Positions 58,876-64,000 of a DNA stretch of 64,000 nt are shown piece by piece. The number at the start of each line of letters is the position of its first letter. Within the stretch, counting starts at the first letter, position 1. Location: contig CANUEZ040000168.1 of NCBI GenBank assembly GCA_948099385.1, forward strand, positions 435,501 to 499,500. Reading direction: 5' to 3'. A program made the translations under genes and the position numbers. The stretch is from Fasciola hepatica. Taxonomy: Eukaryota; Platyhelminthes; Trematoda; Plagiorchiida; Fasciolidae. The notes under the pieces were generated by a model, which saw nothing but the letters and a program-made list of their open reading frames with translations, had not been told where the DNA came from and did not search any database.

Positions 58876-59139
58876 ACATGCTTGCGCAGAAGCACATTGG
58901 GAAGGGTGTATCCCACAGTCTCACGAGCCTGCTGCACTATTGGGTATAGTCGGCAACTAGACCCCGGGACTTGGGATGGCCGAGAACTTTATAGGAGCTC
59001 AGTGGATCAGGTGTGGTGACGAACCAGATGATAGTGGATCACTGTGTACTACCAAATTGACCAGCGGTGGTGGGATTCGAACCCGTAACCTCTGACCCCC
59101 GAGATGGTAAGCAAATCTTTTAACCTACTCGACCATCAC
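58876..59139 (-). mobile_element. tRNA-derived SINE, copy 1 of unit 2
   Basis: Duplicate of 48930-49193. Confidence 0.82.
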
Positions 59140-59163
59140 TGAATGTACAATTTCTACTGGAAG

Positions 59164-62136
59164 AGCATCATCATCATCGCCAGCGTACAGCGTTAAACAG
59201 CAGGACAAGCCCCATTGACCATTGCATTTCTTACCAAGTTGCACGAAGAAACAGAAAGAATGAATATACAAGGTCGTAGGAAGTGCACCTACGGGGACGG
59301 GGAAAGAAAAAAACGCCCTAATAACCAACACACGGAGTACATAATCTAACTGTACAAACGCACATTGATCAGCAATTCCGATTTAACAGAAAGTGACAAC
59401 ACGATCGCCACTGATCACAGCCATATACTTCAGTGTCTCCAACCAACTGGTCGACCGATCTTTTGGCCCCCAAACACGAACACATGAGGCACGCACCTCT
59501 CCTAAGATTGGTGTACATTTTCTCGTCCCTCGCCGCCAAATCATCTGTTGACTTTCACGTGGCTTCTTTTACTGCCAAGGAGGAACGAAAAACAGGGCAC
59601 GGTATGGTAAACGTGTTCGCTACATGTGACACGTGCCCCAACTAACGAAGTCCACTAATCTGGACACATTGTGATAGAACATTCTCTGAACTACTACCCA
59701 ACTTTTTTTACTACATTTTTGCGCATGAGTGCAGTGAGAGGGGTATATGACACATAGCCAGGAGGGCCCACTGCACTATTGGAGATAACCAGTAACTGAA
59801 TCCTAAGACTTGGAGTGGCGAAGAACCACATAAGGTCCCAGTAGATCAGGTGTGGTAACGATTCGGATGACAGTGGATTACTGTCTACCACCAAAGTAAC
59901 CGGTGACGGCAGGGATTCAAACCTCGAACTTCTGAGGTGGTAAGAAAACGCTCTAAACCACTCGACCATCATCGGCAGATTTTTGACCTCAGCATTGCCC
60001 ATTCGGTCATTCCATCCAAACTTAGCGATACTACGCACACATCGATGATCGAAGACCTCAAGATGACGAATATCTTCAGCACGCAGACTCCGTGTCTCGT
60101 AACCATACAACAAAACTGAACGCACCACGGCATAGTGCACACGACCTTTCAAATCCAGAGAAAAGTCAGGTCAGCACCAAAAGTTGCTCAAGCCAACATA
60201 CGTCGCTCGAGCTGCTCACCTCTGCTACCGTGCTCTCATCCGAAGTGACTGAGCGGTCGACGACTGTTAGTACCTCACAATCGAACATCAAGCTCGGAAT
60301 CGCTGACTTCCAGTCTTGTAACATCACTTTATATTTTGAAGGTACAAAGCCCATGCCGAATGGAGCTACGGCTCTTGCGAGTCTATCTAGTGCACGTTGA
60401 ACATGTCCCGTGGATTCAAACAAGCAAACAAAGTCGTCTGAGTAATCTAGGTCACAAAGCTTTTCATCACTTGCCAGTTCGATGTCCACTTCCTGAAGAT
60501 TTTGCAACGCACTCTCCATTATCTCGTCCATGATAAAGTCCAACAGGAATGGAGAAATGAGACATCCTTGTCGAACACCACTAGTCGTTTCGAACGGACA
60601 GTATAGTTCACCGTAAACCCTTAAGAGTTCAGAAATGAGAGTACAGTGCCCTCAGTAGATTCACGAACTTCTGGGGCATACTTTTTCGGTGAATAGTACT
60701 GAATAGTGCTGTTTGGTGGACTGAATCCAGGTGGCCTTTCGAGTCAAGAAAAACCATTATTGTCGGTCGACGGTACGCGTGATGCCTTTCAAGTAACTGG
60801 CGAAGAGTGAAAATCTGGTCGATGCATCCTCGACCTGGGCGGAATCCCGCCTGTTGTTCTCGGGCGTTCCTCTAGCGAGCCGGTGTAAGACGACGCAGCT
60901 AAACCGAGACTAATACCTTGGTGACTATCGGAATTAAAATGATTCCACGATGAGTAAAACAATCATTGCATATTGTCTTCTTGAAAGTGAGTACAATCAA
61001 TCACTCGCCTATAATAACGGAATAAGTTTCTGGTTCCAAATGTAACGAACCAAGGTGGTAATTGATTTTGCCAACGAACCACCACCTATTTTGAAAAGAA
61101 CTGGAGGAAGTTCGTCGGGACAGACCGATTTTTCACGCTTTAGTGCCGAATGTTTAGTTTTCCTTCAACTTCCGATGGGGGCTCAAGTGATGTAATCCAA
61201 GGAATCGCAGTTGTTGACATCGGGAAAACTACATTAGTGCGCGGCCAGCTAAACTGCTCCTTGAAGTATCTGATCCAACGATCGAGCCTTTGCTGTTTCC
61301 AATGAATAGATCTTTCACTTCTGCCGCATATGATTTCGCTGACCGAGGTTTGTCATCCGCCAGTGTCGCGAATAAGTTTGAACAATCTTTGGTTGTTATC
61401 TGGAGCAGCTGCTACTTCCATTTATTCGGCTCCCTTGACCCAACAATTTTTGCGACCCTTCTTAAGGCTTTTTGTGACTTGCCCTTGTAGATGTCTTCGT
61501 ATCCTACTCATCTCCTTACAATTCAAGAGCTGACTTTTTTGCCCCATTAGACTCAGAGATTCTTGGGAAATCCAGCGTTTCTGATGGACATCGGATCTAG
61601 GACCACAGGCAATACCTGCTGCAAAGTGCATCGCCTGTTTGATATGGGCCTAGTGCTCACCTACATTACTGTTCGTCGTCGATCTTAGCTCATGTGATAA
61701 TTTCTGTTCATAACTGGTGTGAACTTCTGGATCACACAAATGTCGTACGGCTAACCGGGTTTGCGGTTTGCGCGGATGATCATGAAGCTGGAGCGATAAT
61801 CGCATTAAAACTATTGCATGGTGTGACTCGACGTACGTGAACCAGTAGGATCTACAGTCCTGGACAGAAGTGCGCCACCGGTAGCTTACTGCGATTTGAT
61901 AAATCTGGCTTACAGTACCTGTACAGTTAGAGCACTATGTCGCCGTGCGATGCGAGCTGTGTCGGAAATTTTTACTAGAAAGGAATAACCGATTGTCTGC
62001 ATAAAACTGGAGAAGCCTATCCCCGTTATCTGTACGCTCAGCGGGTAAAGCACAACGCCCACCTAAACAAGCTTCTGATGCATCAAGTTTGCCAACATGT
62101 GTATTAAAATCACCAGCTATGACAATGAACCATTGC
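59164..62136 (-). pseudogene. RTE-like LINE, minus strand, unit 2, with SINE at 59701-59976
   Basis: Duplicate of 49218-52190, including the nested SINE, the YSDD box and the GATGAT tail. One base differs near 60645 (G against T in unit 1). Confidence 0.82.
59701..59976 (-). mobile_element. tRNA-derived SINE, copy 2 of unit 2
   Basis: Duplicate of 49755-50030, at the same point of the LINE. Confidence 0.87.
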
Positions 62137-62377
62137 GAGTATCGAGCGTTTTATCAGTGGGAGCATTATGGGTGGAAAGGCGGAACAAAGAGAGGAAGTT
62201 AGTGACAGAAAACAAAGATTGGATAAAAGAGAGGGAACTCTGAGCAGTAGCCCACATGTCACTACCTACCCCGATCGATGCAATAGGCAGCGCGCTCCTG
62301 ATTATCCTGAGTGACGACAGATGCAATATGGAATTCGTTGTATTCGTGCAGTTCATGGGAAATGTTCGACAGGTACT

Positions 62378-62816
62378 TTTTTTGTTACGTGGTTGCAGTG
62401 GAACGTGTACATACCCCATGGCCACGAAGGCCCACTGCACTATTAGGAATAGCCGGCAACTAGACCCTGGGACTTGGGGTAAAAAACCACATAAGGTCCT
62501 ACTAGGTCAGGCGATGTGTCCAGCTGCAAGGCTGGAGAACGGTTAGGGTTCTCAACCAAAGTCCTTAGTTCTAACAGGAACCTGTCTGCAGGGCAGTGGG
62601 TGGCTGAGTGGAAGCCTATTGATTTTACCGAGTGAGCTGCCAACTCAAATCAACCCGCAACCTGTAGAACCAAGAGACTGCTTCGTCAGGCCTCTTTTCC
62701 ATTAAAATTCCTGGCATAACTAAATCTTGTGCTTGGGGTAAGCCAACCTGTATAGCTCGTTGGGTCGCTGAGGTGCGCAAGCCGACACAGCACGTCAAGG
62801 TGCAGTCGCGTTGAGT
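62378..62816 (-). repeat. SINE body fragment plus repeat family E, unit 2
   Basis: Duplicate of 52432-52870. Confidence 0.72.
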
Positions 62817-63063
62817 AGACGGGCTTGTGCACGATCATCATGACGATCGGGAACCCGTTTGGGAAAAAGAATTACCTGTTCCAGGTTGTCAGTAACGGCA
62901 AGTGCTTCCGTTTTTTCCCGAGGGTAGTAGTACCGGACGAGTGTGTAAGCCAGTCGCTGTTGTGGACATTAAAGTCCCCTGGGATGTTTATGTCGGGACC
63001 AGGGTCATTTGTCAAAATATCCTCCGCAGCTTGCGACAACGATTCAAAAAAGGGAACAAGCAT
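62817..63063 (-). pseudogene. CR1-like LINE endonuclease fragment, unit 2
   Basis: Duplicate of 52871-53117. Confidence 0.75.
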
Positions 63064-63595
63064 TAATATCAGGGGAACGATAGAGCATGTAGAAATAACG
63101 GATGGAAAGTAGAATATTAGGCTTTATCTACCTGATCTGAAGCTCTCGACTAGAAATGTCCAAACTGGATAGGCGGGATGGTGTGACAGATTTGTGGATA
63201 TAGGCGCATATACAGGACTCGTCCTAAAAAGAATGCGAAAGAGAAGATAGCTGGGAAAAAGATGGGTTGTGTCAGAGGAGAGAGAAATTTCAGTGTCGGA
63301 CAAAAACAGCACCAGGGAGGAGTAAGATTCAATAAACTTATGCACAGAATCCGTGTTACAATTTAGTCTAGGAATGCTTGTGAGTGCGATATGCAAGTCG
63401 AGTGAGCGTTTCTGATAGCGCGTACGTATTGGTTTGATTGATTATTAATACATTACTCAAATGAGTGAACATGCTTAAGAAACGTGTTTAATTTATTTCC
63501 TACAATTGAGCTACTGTTTTCATCAGAGGCGCAGTAACCTGCAACATATTACATTAATGTTACATTGAAGGAGAGAAATTAGTAAGAAGAAAGAA

Positions 63596-64000
63596 TGCTG
63601 GAGGTTTCTGGGTGAACCATACTTTACAGTTGCCCACACCAAAAAGGGGGTTTTCTCTTGGGAATCCTAACCGGAGCCTTTGACTCAAAAGTCTGACCCA
63701 CAAAGAAGTGGGGTGTTAACCCAGTACGGGAAGGTGGCTGAAGAACCCGTGAAGGAACTTCTTCTGGTCTCTTAGATATTGACCTTTGGCCTAAAGCTGA
63801 TAACCTAAGCTTAAATCCCTGTAAATGCTCAAATGTCGCCTTTTCTCTTCTCAAACGATCTAAGTATGTGAACTTTCTGGAATCCTCTCCAGACATTCAC
63901 GCAGGAAACATCTCCGTTTGTCGTCAACTACCAGTTAAATACCTTGGGATTACGATAAACCATAATCTTTGTTGGACTGAACATGTTGCCTGTGTTTCCA
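63596..64000 (+). pseudogene. Repeat family F and CR1-like RT fragment, unit 2, cut by the window edge
   Basis: Duplicate of 53650-54054. The array therefore continues at least to the right edge, and a further RTE LINE may follow. Confidence 0.8.

Larger units (their letters stand above)
43183..64000. repeat. Recent tandem duplication, period 9,946 bp (two full units plus a deleted third)
   Basis: 44354-54299 is repeated at 54300-64000 with a constant offset of 9,946 and only a handful of substitutions seen (for example 45914, 46625, 47771, 53315). A third, shorter copy of part of the unit lies at 43183-44355 and matches 47293-48465 at offset 4,110. The array runs off the right edge of the window. 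Either a real unequal exchange or an assembly artefact could give this pattern. Confidence 0.95.

Noticed and set aside
1..64000. Bacterial-type systems (operons, CRISPR, prophage, defence islands)
   Set aside because: Content is eukaryotic retrotransposons and a spliced nuclear gene; no spaced identical repeats of CRISPR type were seen.

Overview
The window is eukaryotic, repeat-dominated DNA. It most likely comes from a parasitic flatworm (trematode or cestode); the species cannot be named from sequence alone. Four things point there. One LTR retrotransposon looks like the CsRn1 clade described from liver flukes: a CHCC Gag finger and a primer-binding site matching tRNA-Trp. RTE-, CR1- and Penelope-like elements occur together, as in flukes and tapeworms. 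tRNA-derived SINEs are present. The one convincing host gene has a very short 48-nt intron. There are no bacterial genes, operons or CRISPR arrays. Layout, 1-12.7 kb: a three-layer nest of transposons. An old, decayed RTE-like LINE (1-1884 and 11772-12720, +) is split by a Ty3/Gypsy element of CsRn1 type (1885-11771, -) with 308-bp LTRs identical by eye and a 4-bp target-site duplication CTGT. That element is split between leader and gag by a CR1-like LINE (about 6840-11060, +). 12.7-24.8 kb: no recognisable host gene; it holds old dispersed repeats, a satellite-like inverted repeat, a LINE endonuclease fragment, a Penelope endonuclease fragment and a degenerate tRNA-like sequence. 24.86-29.66 kb: a second, unrelated Ty3/Gypsy element (+) with 347-bp LTRs identical by eye and TSD CTTC, but with gag-pol broken by three stops and two frameshifts; its gag start codon lies inside the 5' LTR. 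29.7-43.2 kb: gene-poor DNA with old repeats, a Penelope-like element carrying RT and GIY-YIG parts, a CA/CATA microsatellite, a TA microsatellite, SINE fragments and tRNA-like sequences, one pair forming an inverted repeat. 43.2-64 kb: a very recent tandem duplication of period 9,946 bp (about 44354-54299 and 54300-64000+), preceded by a third, internally deleted copy. Each full unit carries an RTE LINE (+), a two-exon gene for the mitochondrial ribosomal protein uS17m (MRPS17, -), SINEs, a second RTE LINE (-) and CR1-like fragments. The third copy at 43183-44353 keeps only exon 2 of MRPS17, because a 5,836-bp deletion has one end inside the 48-nt intron and the other inside the next LINE, with 5-bp microhomology (ACGGC). 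How it fits together: almost all coding capacity belongs to selfish elements that copy themselves through RNA (Gag/Pol of the Gypsy elements, endonuclease plus RT of the LINEs, RT plus GIY-YIG of Penelope) or borrow such machinery (SINEs). The only host function seen is the mitochondrial small-subunit protein, apparently in two intact tandem copies plus a fragment.
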